Counted from the stretch's first letter, positions 25,836-35,499 are shown. The stretch: DNA of 64,000 bases from Streptomyces sp. V3I8 (GCF_030817535.1 NZ_JAUSZL010000002.1:124001-188000); one strand, 5' to 3'. The notes: generated by a model from the sequence alone, not told the origin. Made by a program: numbers and translations.

Positions 25836-27443
25836 ATGTCCACGGATCCGAAACCGGTCGCCGTCCCCGTGACCGACGCCCCCGCGACCGCCGTTCCGGT
25901 CACCGCCCTCCCCGTGACCGCCGTCACCTGCCTGGAGGACCGCACCCACATCGAGCGCACCGCCGTGCTCGGCCTGCGGTCCGGGGTCCAGCGGCTGCGG
26001 CTCGGTCCGGTCAGCGCACTGGCCGTCGACCGCACCCTCCACGCCGAGCTGACCGGCGAGCACCCGGCGACGGTCCTCGACGCGCGGATCGTACGCAACT
26101 GGACGCCGCGCGGGCCCCTGCCGTCCCCCGACGAGGACTCGGCGCTCCGCCTGCGCCTGCACCTCCTCGAAGAGGAACAGGCCGAGCTGGGCCGGCGCCG
26201 CGAGCGGCTGCACGCACGCCTCGACCTGCTCGGGCGCCTCGCGGCGGATCTGCTCCGGGAGATCGGGGAGAGGGCCGGCGCCGGTGAGACCGAGAGCTCC
26301 CGCTGGTCCGGCGAACTGGACCGCGTGGACACCGAGCGCGACACGTACGGCGAACAACTGCGGGCCATGGAGCACCGGCTGGGCACCCTCACGGGCGAAC
26401 TCGCCGAGGCGCAGCAGGCCCTGCGGCTCAGCGAGAGCGAACCCGCCGAGCTGGTCGGCCATGTCGAGCTGACCGTGGAAGCCACCGCCGCCGGACCGGC
26501 CGAGCTGCGCCTGAGCCACCTCCTGCCGTGCGCGCTGTGGCGTCCCGCCTACCGGGCCGTACTGGACGGCGGCTCCCTGACGCTGGAGACCGACGCGATG
26601 GTCTGGCAGCGGACCGGCGAGGACTGGTCGGACGTACGCCTGACGCTGTCGACGGCCCGGTCGGCGCTGGCCACCGAGCCACCGCGGCTGGCCGAGGACC
26701 GGCTGACCCTCCGGGACCGCTCGGCGGCCGAACGCCGTACGGTCGACGTCGAGGTGCGGGAGGAGGAGATCGGGAACCTCGGCCCGGCTCCGGTGCTCGG
26801 CCTGCCCGGCGTGGACGACGCCGGCGAGACCCGGGTGTTCCACTCCCCCGTGCCGGTCTCCGTCCCCGGCGACGGCCGTGCCCATCGGGTGCCGCTCTCC
26901 TCCTTCACCGCGGCGGCGGCCACCGAGTACGCCTGCGCACCCGAGCTGTCCCCCCTGGTCACCCGGGTGGCACGGTTCGACAACCGGTCCGGGCACGCGC
27001 TGCTCGCCGGTCCCGTCGACCTGATCCGCGGGGGCGCCTTCACCGGACGCGGCACCCTGGAGTTCACCGCCCCCGGCACGCCCGTCGAGCTCGCCTTCGG
27101 CAGCTCCGACGACCACCGGGTGGTGCGGCACACCGAGGAGTCCCGCACCTCCACCGGGATGACCCAGCGCACCCTGGTCACCCGTACGGTGCGGCTGCAC
27201 CTGTCCCGGTTCTCCGCTCCGGGGGAGGACGAGGAGCGGACGGTGGTCCTGCGGGAACGCGTCCCCGTCAGCGAGGTCTCGGCGGTCGAGATCCGCCTGC
27301 GCGAGGAGGACTGCTCCCCCGCGCCCGACGCCGTCGACGACGAGGGGATCGTCCGCTGGGACGTCGCCGTCCCGCCCGGCGGGCGCCGCACGGTCACCCT
27401 GGTCTACGAGATGTCGGCAAGCGCCAAGGTCACCGGTGTCTGA
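25836..27443 (+). CDS. DUF4139 domain protein (MuiA-like), short form
   Basis: The 535-residue paralogue of the preceding protein has the same order (short N-terminal strand domain, coiled coil at about 105-205, DUF4139 with LPCALWRPAYRAVLDGG and QRTGEDWSDVRLTLSTA) but no Ala/Pro insert. Pairing of a long and a short DUF4139 protein is common in Streptomyces. The ATG follows GCAGGAG that overlaps the end of the previous gene. A structural or adhesive role is only a guess. Confidence 0.82.
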   Translation: MSTDPKPVAVPVTDAPATAVPVTALPVTAVTCLEDRTHIERTAVLGLRSGVQRLRLGPVSALAVDRTLHAELTGEHPATVLDARIVRNWTPRGPLPSPDEDSALRLRLHLLEEEQAELGRRRERLHARLDLLGRLAADLLREIGERAGAGETESSRWSGELDRVDTERDTYGEQLRAMEHRLGTLTGELAEAQQALRLSESEPAELVGHVELTVEATAAGPAELRLSHLLPCALWRPAYRAVLDGGSLTLETDAMVWQRTGEDWSDVRLTLSTARSALATEPPRLAEDRLTLRDRSAAERRTVDVEVREEEIGNLGPAPVLGLPGVDDAGETRVFHSPVPVSVPGDGRAHRVPLSSFTAAAATEYACAPELSPLVTRVARFDNRSGHALLAGPVDLIRGGAFTGRGTLEFTAPGTPVELAFGSSDDHRVVRHTEESRTSTGMTQRTLVTRTVRLHLSRFSAPGEDEERTVVLRERVPVSEVSAVEIRLREEDCSPAPDAVDDEGIVRWDVAVPPGGRRTVTLVYEMSASAKVTGV

Positions 27444-27487
27444 CCTGCCCGGAGGGCATCCGGCCCACTCCTCCGAGGGCACTTGGC

Positions 27488-28558
27488 CTACTCGAAGAAC
27501 TTGAGGCTCCAGCCCGTTTCGGTGTTCGCGCCGGGGACGCCGGTCCGGCGGTAGGTCGTACCGCCCCACCAGGCGAAGCTGCCGGTGTACCAGTACCGGT
27601 TCGCCCATGCGTACGGGGTCCCCTTCGCGACCGCGTGGAACATCAGGGGGAACCTCGGCCCGGCCGGCGGGCTCGTACCGATGTCGCCGTCGAGCAGGAC
27701 GAAGCTGTGGTGGCCGGGGCCGTCGACGTACAGCGTCGGGTCCCAGCCCGCCATCATCGTGGAGCGGTGGGAGCCGAACAGGCAGCCGTTCGACTTGTAC
27801 CAGTCCCACACGTACGTCGGATCGCCGCCGGCCCGCAGCCTCAGGTCGGCCAGGCAGTACTGGTCGCTCCAGCTGCCGTTGGCGGAGTACACGATGTGCA
27901 GCTTCCCGTCGGGATCCTTGATCGCTTCGGGCGACTCGTTGATGAAGCGGTTGCCGACCACCCGCTCCCAGCTCTCCCGCGGCTGCGAGATGACGTGGCG
28001 TGCGCCGGTCGGTGCGGTCGGGCTGCTCATCCGGGCGATGTAGAGGTTCTGCTCCACGTTCGTGTCGCCGGCCCAGCCCGACCACACGAACCAGCGCTGC
28101 CCGTTGAAGGTGAACAGGGTTCCGTCGATGGCCCACTTGTCGTCCGGCAGCGCCAGCTTCGTCTCGGCGGTGTAGCCGCTGTCCGCGGTGGCGGAGCTGA
28201 TCACGTACATGCGGTGGGCCGCGCCCCGGCCGCCCGAGAAGTAGATGTGGAAGCGGCCGCCGTCCGTGGTGATCTCCGGAGCCCAGATCTCACCGAGGTC
28301 GCGGGTGTCCGACCAGACCTGCCGGGGCGGGGCCGACGCCAGGGCGTCCGTCGAGGAAGCCTGCCGTACGGCGATGCCGGTGCCGGTCGACTGCACCGAG
28401 ACGTAGGTGCCGCCCACCCGCAGCACACTGGGGTCCGCGGCCCTGAGACCGGTCCGGCCCGCCTGGGCGGGTCCGGCGGACGACAGCGACAGCCCTGCGG
28501 CCAGGGCGAAGGTCAGGGCCAGCGCCGCGAGGGCGGAGCGAAAACGAGAGAGCTTCAT
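27488..28558 (-). CDS. Secreted GH43-like glycosidase (arabinofuranosidase-type)
   Basis: The 356-residue product starts with a clear Sec signal (KLSRFRSALAALALTFALAAG, cleavage near AQA) and continues as a five-bladed propeller of the GH43/GH117 kind: AADPSVLRVGGTYV (Asp base), IWAPEITTDGGRFHIYFSG and FINESPEAIKDPDGKLHIVYS with the acid Glu. It should act outside the cell on arabinose- or galactose-containing glycans. The ATG at 28558 fits the signal peptide. A LacI-type palindrome lies 118 bases upstream, suggesting sugar-induced expression. Confidence 0.83.
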   Translation of the reverse strand: MKLSRFRSALAALALTFALAAGLSLSSAGPAQAGRTGLRAADPSVLRVGGTYVSVQSTGTGIAVRQASSTDALASAPPRQVWSDTRDLGEIWAPEITTDGGRFHIYFSGGRGAAHRMYVISSATADSGYTAETKLALPDDKWAIDGTLFTFNGQRWFVWSGWAGDTNVEQNLYIARMSSPTAPTGARHVISQPRESWERVVGNRFINESPEAIKDPDGKLHIVYSANGSWSDQYCLADLRLRAGGDPTYVWDWYKSNGCLFGSHRSTMMAGWDPTLYVDGPGHHSFVLLDGDIGTSPPAGPRFPLMFHAVAKGTPYAWANRYWYTGSFAWWGGTTYRRTGVPGANTETGWSLKFFE

Positions 28559-28675
28559 GGTCCCCGTCCGTGGTCGGCCCCCGCTTCGGCGCCGGGCGGA
28601 CAGCACGACGCCCGCGTACGGCGTTGGTCCCACCTGTCTGCGTCTCTGCGTTCCGCTTGGGTGTGTCCCCATGGG

Positions 28676-28689
28676 TGAGAGCGCTTTCA
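28676..28689. promoter_or_regulatory. LacI-family-type operator (TGAGAGCGCTTTCA)
   Basis: The 14-bp near-palindrome differs from perfect symmetry at one position pair and centres on GCGC, like CebR-type and other LacI-family boxes in Streptomyces. It lies upstream of the GH43 gene. Confidence 0.55.
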
Positions 28690-28790
28690 AGCATCGTTAA
28701 TTGCGCTGTGCATGTCAACGCTTCGGAACGGATGACGCCGTCCGGCCGGCGGGCAACACCCCACCGGCCGGACCCTCCTCGTGCGTGTGC

Positions 28791-29528
28791 TCAAGCGCGT
28801 GGCTGTATCCGGCCCTCGGCCGGAGGCACGCCGGCGATGTTGGTGATCAGCTCGGCGCACAGGTCGCGGAGCTTGACGTTGCGGTGCTGGGATGCCGTGC
28901 GCAGCACCTCGAAGGCCTTCTCCGGCGTGCAGCGCTGCTGGCCCACTATGACGCCGATCGCCTGGTCGATGACGGCGCGCGAACGCAGGGCCGCCTCCAG
29001 ATCCGCGGCGAACTCCACACCGTCCGCGATGCGTTGGGCCAGCGCGATGGCACCGGTCGCCTCCGCCGCGAGCAGCCGCAGCGGCGTGAGGTCGATGTCG
29101 TCGAAGGCGCCCGGCCGGGGCGCGTACAGGTTGAGCGCTCCCGCGGTGTGGCTGCGGGGGGCTATCGGCAGCGAGAGCGAGGAGCGGGCCCCGCAGGCCG
29201 CGGCGTACGCGGGATAGTCGCCCCAGCGGTTCTCCCGGAGGGTGTCGGGCACGCTGACCTCCAGACCGGTGCGCATCGCCTGGAGGCACGGTCCGTCGTC
29301 CTGGCCGTACTGGGCCTCGTCCAGCTTGGTGGCACTGTCGCCCGCACTGGAGACCGTGACGGGCCGCCCCTGCCGCTCCAGGGTGACTCCGCATCCGTCC
29401 GCTCCGGGAGCCAGCCGGAGCGCGCTCTTGGCCAGCGCACGGAGGAACTGGTCCAGGGAGTCGGTCTCCAGGAGCAGTGTGATCGTGTCCAGCGCTTTCA
29501 ATGCCTCAGAAGCAGGCATATCAGTCAT
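28791..29528 (-). CDS. GAF-ANTAR sensor/antiterminator
   Basis: The 245-residue protein has a GAF domain (about 20-160, with DDGPCLQAMRTG and SLSLPI) and a C-terminal ANTAR domain (about 170-230, ALRSRAVIDQAIGVIVGQQRC). ANTAR domains bind paired RNA hairpins and prevent transcription termination in response to a signal sensed by GAF. These are common orphan regulators in Streptomyces. Two close ATGs (29528 and 29519) are possible. The target RNA is not evident nearby. Confidence 0.9.
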   Translation of the reverse strand: MTDMPASEALKALDTITLLLETDSLDQFLRALAKSALRLAPGADGCGVTLERQGRPVTVSSAGDSATKLDEAQYGQDDGPCLQAMRTGLEVSVPDTLRENRWGDYPAYAAACGARSSLSLPIAPRSHTAGALNLYAPRPGAFDDIDLTPLRLLAAEATGAIALAQRIADGVEFAADLEAALRSRAVIDQAIGVIVGQQRCTPEKAFEVLRTASQHRNVKLRDLCAELITNIAGVPPAEGRIQPRA

Positions 29529-30189
29529 GTTCGTCTCGTTCTGAGCGGTGCCCGCCGGCTTCGGTCGGCGGCGCAGAGCCTGTGCGGCCTCTCTCCGGCC
29601 GCGGATACCTGTTACCTGTCGTCAGCCGCGCGCGCAGGCGTCGGGGAACACCTGGATCGCGCTCGCGGCGGGGGATCAGCCGACGGGCGGCGGGGAGGCC
29701 GGCGAGGCGCCGCGACCGATCGGCACGACGAGCCCGCTCGCGCCCCGCACGCGGTCCGGACGGAGCCACGGGCCGTACGGAGGACGGGAGACGGACGCAG
29801 GACGGGGAACGGACAGGGAACAGGAGACGAACGGGGGACGAGAGGCGGACGACGTGCCCGGGGCCGACGGGGCCGAGGGCCGAAGCGTCACCGCCGTGGT
29901 GGTCCGCCGCCGTGCGGTGGATCCGTACGGCATCGAAGCAGGGCGCCGACCGCTATGGAAGCAGGGACGGAAGCTGAAGCGGTGGCTCACAGCAGAACTC
30001 TCCTTGAGGACAGAAGGGTACTTTTGCGGAGCCGCTTCCTGACTTCCCGACCATTCATTATGCCCTGTGCGGCGGACACGGTCGGACGCCTCGGGAGGTA
30101 TACGACGTCCACGGACCGAACGCGCCGGCACGCTCGCCGCGGACGTGTAACGCCTGCTCCCGGTGGTGGTGGCCGCTGGGCGGCGCCGC
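29529..30189. other. 660-bp spacer with a purine-rich direct-repeat tract
   Basis: I see no convincing gene; open frames here are Arg/Gly/Pro-rich. Bases 29780-29870 form a purine-rich tract of GGGA/GGAC words, including GGGAAC at 29805 and 29816 (11 bp apart), the same pattern seen in the cluster at the left end. Confidence 0.35.
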
Positions 30190-30813
30190 TCAGCGGCGGC
30201 CGAACAGGGCGACCGTGTCCGCGTCGGCGAAGTGCGGGGATTCCGCTTCCGCGACCATGAGGGCGGCGATGCCCGCGCGCGGCGCCATGGGCGGGATCGC
30301 CCGCGGCCTGAACTCCCCGGCGCGCAGGAGCCGCCCGTCGCCCCGGTAGGGCTTGTCGGTGAGCGGCCCGGCGTGAACGGTGGTTCCGCCGGCCTCGCGG
30401 ACGGCCCGGCCGGCGACGTCCTTGGCGTCCCATTCGTGGCGCAGGACGCGCTTGAGGAGCGCACCGTTGAACGCGCCGAGCGCTCCTCGGGTCGCGCCCA
30501 TGCCCAGCGAGGTGAGCCAGACGACGCGGGGCGCGGCAGCGGCGATCTGGCGGGCGCCCTCGACGAGGATCGAGGGGTCCTGCTTCTTGGTGACGCCCAG
30601 GCCGCTGACCACGACGTCGGCGCCCTCGACGGCGGCGGCGACGCTGCCGGGGTCGGTCACGTCCGCCCGGGCCACGCGCAGGTTCGCGGAGGCCGGGGCC
30701 CGGACCTGTTCCGGACGGCGGGCCAGGGCCACGACGTCATGTCCGCGTTCCAGGGCGTGCGCCACGATCAGGCGGCCCGTCTTTCCGGTGGACCCGAGTA
30801 CGGCGATCTTCAC
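30190..30813 (-). CDS. NAD(P)H-binding atypical SDR (NmrA-like)
   Basis: The 207-residue protein starts MKIAVLGSTGKTGRLIV, the GxxGxxG dinucleotide motif of atypical short-chain dehydrogenases. It lacks an YxxxK pair, as is normal for NmrA-like redox sensors or flavin/biliverdin-reductase-type enzymes. It sits downstream of the IMPase-like gene on the same strand and probably shares its LysR-controlled promoter. The substrate is unknown. Confidence 0.82.
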   Translation of the reverse strand: MKIAVLGSTGKTGRLIVAHALERGHDVVALARRPEQVRAPASANLRVARADVTDPGSVAAAVEGADVVVSGLGVTKKQDPSILVEGARQIAAAAPRVVWLTSLGMGATRGALGAFNGALLKRVLRHEWDAKDVAGRAVREAGGTTVHAGPLTDKPYRGDGRLLRAGEFRPRAIPPMAPRAGIAALMVAEAESPHFADADTVALFGRR

Positions 30814-30889
30814 GATGATGTCCAGTTCCGCAGGAGGAGGAGGGAGTTGAGGAGGGAGTTGAGGAGCGACTGCACGAGGGTGATGCGGG

Positions 30890-31738
30890 TCAGGACCGGT
30901 CGGCCAGGACCTCGACCGCCCGGGCGTGCACGCCGGGCGCGGAGGCGAGGAAGTCGGCGCTGGCCAGGCTCCACGGCTCGCCCCGGGTGTCGGTGACCGT
31001 GCCGCCGGCCTCGGCGACCAGCAGCGCGCCGGGCAGGAGCCCCGAGCGCACGTCGGAGAACTGCCAGAAGGTGTCCATGCGGCCGGCCGCGACGTGGATG
31101 AGCTGCATGGTGGCGGGCACCGAGACCCGTACCACCAGAGCGTCGAGCAGCATGCCGGTCACCGAGGCACCCATGCGGCGCAGGGCCTCCTCGGTCTCGC
31201 CGGGCTTGGCCTGGCCGGTGCCCACCAGGGCCGCCCGCAGGTCGGTCTTGGCGGAGGCGCGCAGCCGCTCGCCGTCGAGGAAGGCACCCCCGCCGCGGAG
31301 GGCGGTGTAGGTGTCGCCGGTCAGCGGCACGTGGACGACGGCCAGCACCGGGACGTTGTCGCGCACGAGCGCGGCGGTCACCGCCCATTCGCCCATGCCG
31401 TGGATGTGGTTGATGTTGCCCTCGGCCGTGTCGACCACCCACCACTCGCCCTCGGGCAGTACGCCGCCGGCCAGCTCGTCCTCCACCCACTGCGACCCGG
31501 GACGCGCGTCGAGCAGCGGCTGCCGGACGAGGGGCAGGACCGCCTCGTCGTTGGCGTGGATGGCGCGGACGACCTCTTCGAGGTCGTCGTGGCGCGCGCT
31601 CACGTCGAAACGCTCCAGCAGAAGCTCTCCGGCCGTCTTCAGCGCGGTCACCACACGCTCCAGGACCGCCTCGAACTCGGCGGTCCCGTCCGATGCGGCG
31701 GCGCCCGGCACGGCAGGGGAGTTCGAGAAAGTGTTCAT
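30890..31738 (-). CDS. Inositol monophosphatase-family protein, divergent metal site
   Basis: The 282-residue protein follows the IMPase/FIG fold. The metal motif DPxDGT reads DTAEGN and the second motif WDxAAG reads SDVRSG, while the EAGGTVTD segment is kept. It may be a specialised phosphatase or a redirected relative. The ATG at 31738 has AGGAG just upstream. A LysR gene starts 115 bases away in the opposite direction, which suggests that the LysR protein controls this gene and the NmrA-like gene behind it. Confidence 0.75.
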   Translation of the reverse strand: MNTFSNSPAVPGAAASDGTAEFEAVLERVVTALKTAGELLLERFDVSARHDDLEEVVRAIHANDEAVLPLVRQPLLDARPGSQWVEDELAGGVLPEGEWWVVDTAEGNINHIHGMGEWAVTAALVRDNVPVLAVVHVPLTGDTYTALRGGGAFLDGERLRASAKTDLRAALVGTGQAKPGETEEALRRMGASVTGMLLDALVVRVSVPATMQLIHVAAGRMDTFWQFSDVRSGLLPGALLVAEAGGTVTDTRGEPWSLASADFLASAPGVHARAVEVLADRS

Positions 31739-31853
31739 GATCGCTCCTGAGGAAGAAAGGTGGTTCCCGCGGCCTCCTGGCCGGTCGCTTTCGACGTTAG
31801 AACCAGGCATCATTAACTTCAAATGCAATCTAGTTACGACTGGATTTACTCAC

Positions 31854-32873
31854 ATGCAACTGGATTTGAATCTGCTGACCGCGCTCGACGCCCTGCTGGA
31901 GGAGGGCAGCGTGACGGACGCCGCCGCCCGCCTCCATGTCTCCGCCCCCGCGATGAGCCGCACCCTGGGCCGCATCCGGCGGGCCACCGGGGACCAGATC
32001 CTCGTACGCACCGGGCGCACGATGACCCCTACGCCCCGCGCCCTCGCCCTGCGCGCGACGGTGCACGACCTGGTGCAGCAGGCCCACTCGGTCCTCTCAC
32101 CGCACGCGGAGGTCGACCTGGCGGTCCTGGAGCGGACCTTCATCCTCAAATGGCACGACGCCTTGGCCGCCGCCGCCGGTCCGGCCCTGCTCCGTTCCCT
32201 GCGCGCCGAGGCGCCCGGGGTGCGCGTCCGCTTCCTGGCCGAAGCCAGTACCGACACCCACGACCCGCGCCGGGGGGACGTCGATCTCGAGGCCGGCGCC
32301 AGTGCACCCGCCTCGCCCGAGATCCGCCACGAGATCGTGGGCCACGACCGGCTCGTCCTCGCCCTGCGCTCCGGCCACCCGCTGTCCCGCGGCCCGCTCA
32401 CGCTCGAGGACTACGCGGCCGCCGAGCACGTCACCGTCTCGCGCCGGGGGCGGCTGCGCGATCCCATCGACGACGTGCTGGAGGCCGGGGGCCTGGGCAG
32501 ACATGTGGTGGCGGCCGCCCCCACCATCGCCACGGCCCTGCAGTTCGTACGCCACCACGACCTCGTCGTGCCGGTCCCCGAACTCATGAGCCGCCCGCTC
32601 CTGGACGGCCTCGGCCTGTGCACCCGCCCCCTGCCGCCGGCGATGCCGCCCATCCCGGTCCACCTGACGTGGCACCACCGCTACGACAACGACCCCGCCC
32701 ACATCTGGCTGCGCGCCCGGGCCCGTACCGCTCTGGCGGACGCGTGCGGCCGTCCCGCCGACGACACCGCCGACGCCGCCGCCGACGGGCACTTCGGGGA
32801 AGACACTCCTTCCGCGCCCGGTGCCCGAGGCGGACGACGGACGGGGCAGGGCGTACCGCAAGCGGGCCCGTGA
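31854..32873 (+). CDS. LysR-family regulator
   Basis: The 339-residue regulator has an N-terminal winged helix (LDLNLLTALDALLEEGSVTDAA, about 2-60) and a LysR substrate domain (about 90-290). It probably controls the divergent IMPase-like/NmrA-like pair from the A/T-rich 115-bp spacer, where TTCAAATGC and GGATTTGAA form a loose inverted pair. The last 30 residues are low-complexity and may not be original, because another coding-like frame begins inside the gene's end. Confidence 0.87.
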   Translation: MQLDLNLLTALDALLEEGSVTDAAARLHVSAPAMSRTLGRIRRATGDQILVRTGRTMTPTPRALALRATVHDLVQQAHSVLSPHAEVDLAVLERTFILKWHDALAAAAGPALLRSLRAEAPGVRVRFLAEASTDTHDPRRGDVDLEAGASAPASPEIRHEIVGHDRLVLALRSGHPLSRGPLTLEDYAAAEHVTVSRRGRLRDPIDDVLEAGGLGRHVVAAAPTIATALQFVRHHDLVVPVPELMSRPLLDGLGLCTRPLPPAMPPIPVHLTWHHRYDNDPAHIWLRARARTALADACGRPADDTADAAADGHFGEDTPSAPGARGGRRTGQGVPQAGP

Positions 32874-33138
32874 CGGGACCCCGTCGCCCGTCCTGCTGTG
32901 GTGGGTCGGCGGCTCGGACCGCCATCCGGTCCTGGACGCTCACGCACGGCCGGCCGCGGCGATCGCCGAGTCGGTCACGCCGCCGGTGCCGTACCCGCCC
33001 CGCACGGCGCCGGCCGACGAGATGGCCGCGCGGACCACACCTGCGGTACGCCGCTACGAGGCCGAGCCGGTCCGGTTCGCCGGACCGCTCCTGGCCCGAC
33101 AGCTACGGGAGCCGGTCGTGGCGCAACGTCCTGCCTGA
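32821..33138 (+). CDS. Hypothetical protein overlapping the LysR 3' end
   Basis: I do not recognise this 105-residue frame. From about 32870 its third codon positions are strongly G/C and its composition is protein-like (PVLLWWVGG, DAHARPAAAIAESV), so some coding past is likely. It overlaps the LysR gene by 53 bases, which suggests a remnant or a frameshift near the LysR end. Confidence 0.35.
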   Translation: MPEADDGRGRAYRKRARDGTPSPVLLWWVGGSDRHPVLDAHARPAAAIAESVTPPVPYPPRTAPADEMAARTTPAVRRYEAEPVRFAGPLLARQLREPVVAQRPA

Positions 33139-33365
33139 CACTGGCCGTTGACCGGCGGGGCGGCCGAGTGCCACCGCATCGCACGCGAGGTGGACGCCGA
33201 TCGTCGGTGGACCTCCGCCCGGCCCTGCCACTGCCACTGCCACCGCCGTCCGTCACCCGCTCCGCCGGTCCCGCACCGGCGCGGTGGTCGGACACGCGGG
33301 CATCACCGCCGGTGCCGACGGCCTCGTCGTGCGCGGGCCGCGTCTTGGCTGCCTACTCTGGTGGC

Positions 33366-34277
33366 ATGCGCATGCGTCCCACTGTGAGCTGGACCCCCAC
33401 CCCCGACCTGCCGCCGGGCACCACGGACCCGCAGCCGGTCGTCGACGCGCTGCGCACCGGCGGTGTGCTGGTGCTCAGCGGCGCGGGCATCTCCACCGAG
33501 TCGGGCATCCCCGACTACCGGGGCGAGGGCGGCAGCCTGAGCCGGCACACCCCGATGACGTACCAGGAGTTCGTCGGCGGCCCGCAGGCGCGGCGCCGGT
33601 ACTGGGCACGCAGTCACCTCGGCTGGCGCACCTTCGGCCGCGCCCGCCCGAACGCCGGGCACCGGGCCGTGGCCGCCTTCGAGCGGCACGGTCTGCTCGG
33701 CGGGGTGATCACCCAGAACGTCGACGGCCTGCACCAGGCCGCCGGCAGCGTGGACGCCGTCGAGCTCCACGGGAGCCTGGACCGGGTCGTCTGCCTGTCC
33801 TGCGGCACCCTCAGTCCGCGCCGTGAACTCGCCCGGCGGCTGGAGGAGGCCAACGCGGGCTTCGATCCGGTGGCCGCCGCGATCAATCCCGACGGGGACG
33901 CCGACCTCACCGACGAGCAGGTCGGGGACTTCCAGGTGATGCCCTGCGCGCTCTGCGGCGGCGTCCTCAAGCCGGACGTGGTGTTCTTCGGTGAGACCGT
34001 GCCCGCGCCGCGCGTGGAGCACTGCCGCGAGCTGGTGCGCGGGGCGGCCTCGCTGCTGGTCCTCGGTTCCTCGCTGACGGTGATGTCCGGGCTCCGGTTC
34101 GTCCGTCAGGCGGCCCAGGACGGGAAGCCGGTCCTGATCGTCAACCGGGACCCGACCCGCGGCGACGTGCACGCCGTGACCCGGATCGCGCTCCCCCTGG
34201 GCCCGACCCTCACCACCGTGGCCGACCGGTTGGGCATCCCGCTCGACCGCGGGGAGGCGGCCGGGACCGGCCGGTGA
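33366..34277 (+). CDS. Sir2-family NAD-dependent protein deacylase
   Basis: The 303-residue sirtuin shows GAGISTESGIPDYRG (NAD-binding), TQNVDGLH, the catalytic His in ELHGS, a four-Cys zinc site (CLSC and CALC separated by a long insert) and GSSLTVMSG. It removes acyl groups from protein lysines using NAD. The zinc module carries a roughly 35-residue insert (RRLEEANAGFDPVAAAINPD...), as in class II/III bacterial sirtuins. Two ATGs six bases apart are possible starts. Neighbours give no substrate hint. Confidence 0.92.
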   Translation: MRMRPTVSWTPTPDLPPGTTDPQPVVDALRTGGVLVLSGAGISTESGIPDYRGEGGSLSRHTPMTYQEFVGGPQARRRYWARSHLGWRTFGRARPNAGHRAVAAFERHGLLGGVITQNVDGLHQAAGSVDAVELHGSLDRVVCLSCGTLSPRRELARRLEEANAGFDPVAAAINPDGDADLTDEQVGDFQVMPCALCGGVLKPDVVFFGETVPAPRVEHCRELVRGAASLLVLGSSLTVMSGLRFVRQAAQDGKPVLIVNRDPTRGDVHAVTRIALPLGPTLTTVADRLGIPLDRGEAAGTGR

Positions 34278-34350
34278 CGGCACCGCCACGACACCGGCAC
34301 CGCTCCGGACCTGCCCACCGGGGTCCGTCGATCGTTATGATGCCTGAAAT

Positions 34351-34360
34351 CGCTCAAACG
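34351..34360. promoter_or_regulatory. Operator candidate CGCTCAAACG upstream of the sugar regulator
   Basis: This 10-mer is the exact reverse complement of CGTTTGAGCG at 35500-35509. It lies 25 bases before the GTG start of the hybrid regulator, consistent with autoregulation. Confidence 0.5.
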
Positions 34361-34385
34361 AACATCGCAGGGTGGGGGAAGCAAG

Positions 34386-35498
34386 GTGCGGGAGCCGGTC
34401 GATCTCAGGCGTCAGCGGATCCTGGCGGCGGTCCAGGCACGCGGGGCCGCGCGGGTCCGGGACCTCGCCGACGAGTTGCAGGTCTCGGTCGTGACGGTGC
34501 GCCGGGACGTGGAGGAGCTGACCCGGGAGGGCAGGCTGCGCCGCGGGCACGGCGTCGTGCGCTCGACGCTGCCGGCCCAGGAGATCCCGGCGGGCGACCT
34601 GGCCGGCGGGGACCGGGTGGCCGTCGTGGTGCCGGAGCGGCACTCCTACCTGACCGAGACGCTGCACGGCGCCCGCACCGCGCTGGAGGAGGCCGGCCTG
34701 CGCATGGCGCTGCACATCGCCCCCCAGGTGGCCGGGGCGGAGCGCCCGCTGGTGGAGCGGGCGCTGGCCGACGGAGCCCGCGGTCTGCTGCTCGCGCCCC
34801 GATGGCACACCAGGGCCGCCGAGGAGGGCGACTACGACTGGCTCGCCGCCCTGGAGGTGCCCACGGTGCTCATGGAGCGCCGGCCCCGGCGGGGCGGCGC
34901 GGCGCACGCCCTGGACTCGGTGTGCTCCGACCACTGGTACGGCGCGCATCTCGCGGTGGAGCACCTGGTGGGCCTCGGCCACCGCCGGATGGTGTTCGCG
35001 ACCCGGGAGGACAGCCCCACGGCACGCACCCTGCGGGCGGCGTTCACCGGCATCGCCGGGGCGCATCCGCTGCTGGAGGAGTGGGCGTGGGCGCTGATCT
35101 CGGAGCAGGCGGGGCGCGAGGGGCCGTACACCCGAAGCGAGACGGCGGACCTGCCGGAGCTGCTGCGCGGGGTGCGGGCCACCGCGGTGGTGCTGCACAG
35201 CGACGTGGACGCGTTGATGGTCGTGCAGCGGCTGGCCGACGACGGGGTGCGGGTGCCCGAGGACGTCTCGGTCGTGGCGTACGACGACGTGGTGGCCGCG
35301 CTCGCCACGGCTCCCCTGACCGCCGTGTCCCCGCCCAAGGCGGAGGTCGGCCGGACGGCCGCCGAGCTGCTGACGCGGCGCCTCGGGGGGAGCGGGGAAC
35401 GACCCGCGCACCGCGTCGAGCTGCTGCCGCGGCTGATGGTGCGCGGTTCCACCCGTCAGGTGGGGGACGCGGTCGGCGTCACCACCTCACACGAGTGA
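34386..35498 (+). CDS. Hybrid regulator: DeoR-type HTH with LacI-type sugar-sensing domain
   Basis: The 370-residue protein has a DeoR-type winged helix (RRQRILAAVQARGAARVRDLADELQVSVVTVRRDV) at residues 8-42 and a periplasmic-binding-protein-like effector domain from about 75, ending in LacI-like VPEDVSVVAYDD and PPKAEVGRTAAELL. The arrangement is known in actinobacteria but less common than a LacI HTH. It lies directly upstream of a carbohydrate ABC operon, with matching 10-bp motifs before both genes, so it is probably the operon's repressor. GTG start. Confidence 0.87.
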   Translation: MREPVDLRRQRILAAVQARGAARVRDLADELQVSVVTVRRDVEELTREGRLRRGHGVVRSTLPAQEIPAGDLAGGDRVAVVVPERHSYLTETLHGARTALEEAGLRMALHIAPQVAGAERPLVERALADGARGLLLAPRWHTRAAEEGDYDWLAALEVPTVLMERRPRRGGAAHALDSVCSDHWYGAHLAVEHLVGLGHRRMVFATREDSPTARTLRAAFTGIAGAHPLLEEWAWALISEQAGREGPYTRSETADLPELLRGVRATAVVLHSDVDALMVVQRLADDGVRVPEDVSVVAYDDVVAALATAPLTAVSPPKAEVGRTAAELLTRRLGGSGERPAHRVELLPRLMVRGSTRQVGDAVGVTTSHE

Positions 35499-35499
35499 G

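Noticed and set aside
25770-28136. 788-codon minus-strand ORF across the second DUF4139 gene
   Set aside because: Low-complexity Arg/Gly/Gln content; it overlaps two well-supported genes.
33148-33387. Short plus-strand ORF before the sirtuin gene
   Set aside because: His/Arg/Cys-rich composition and overlap with the sirtuin start region indicate a chance frame.
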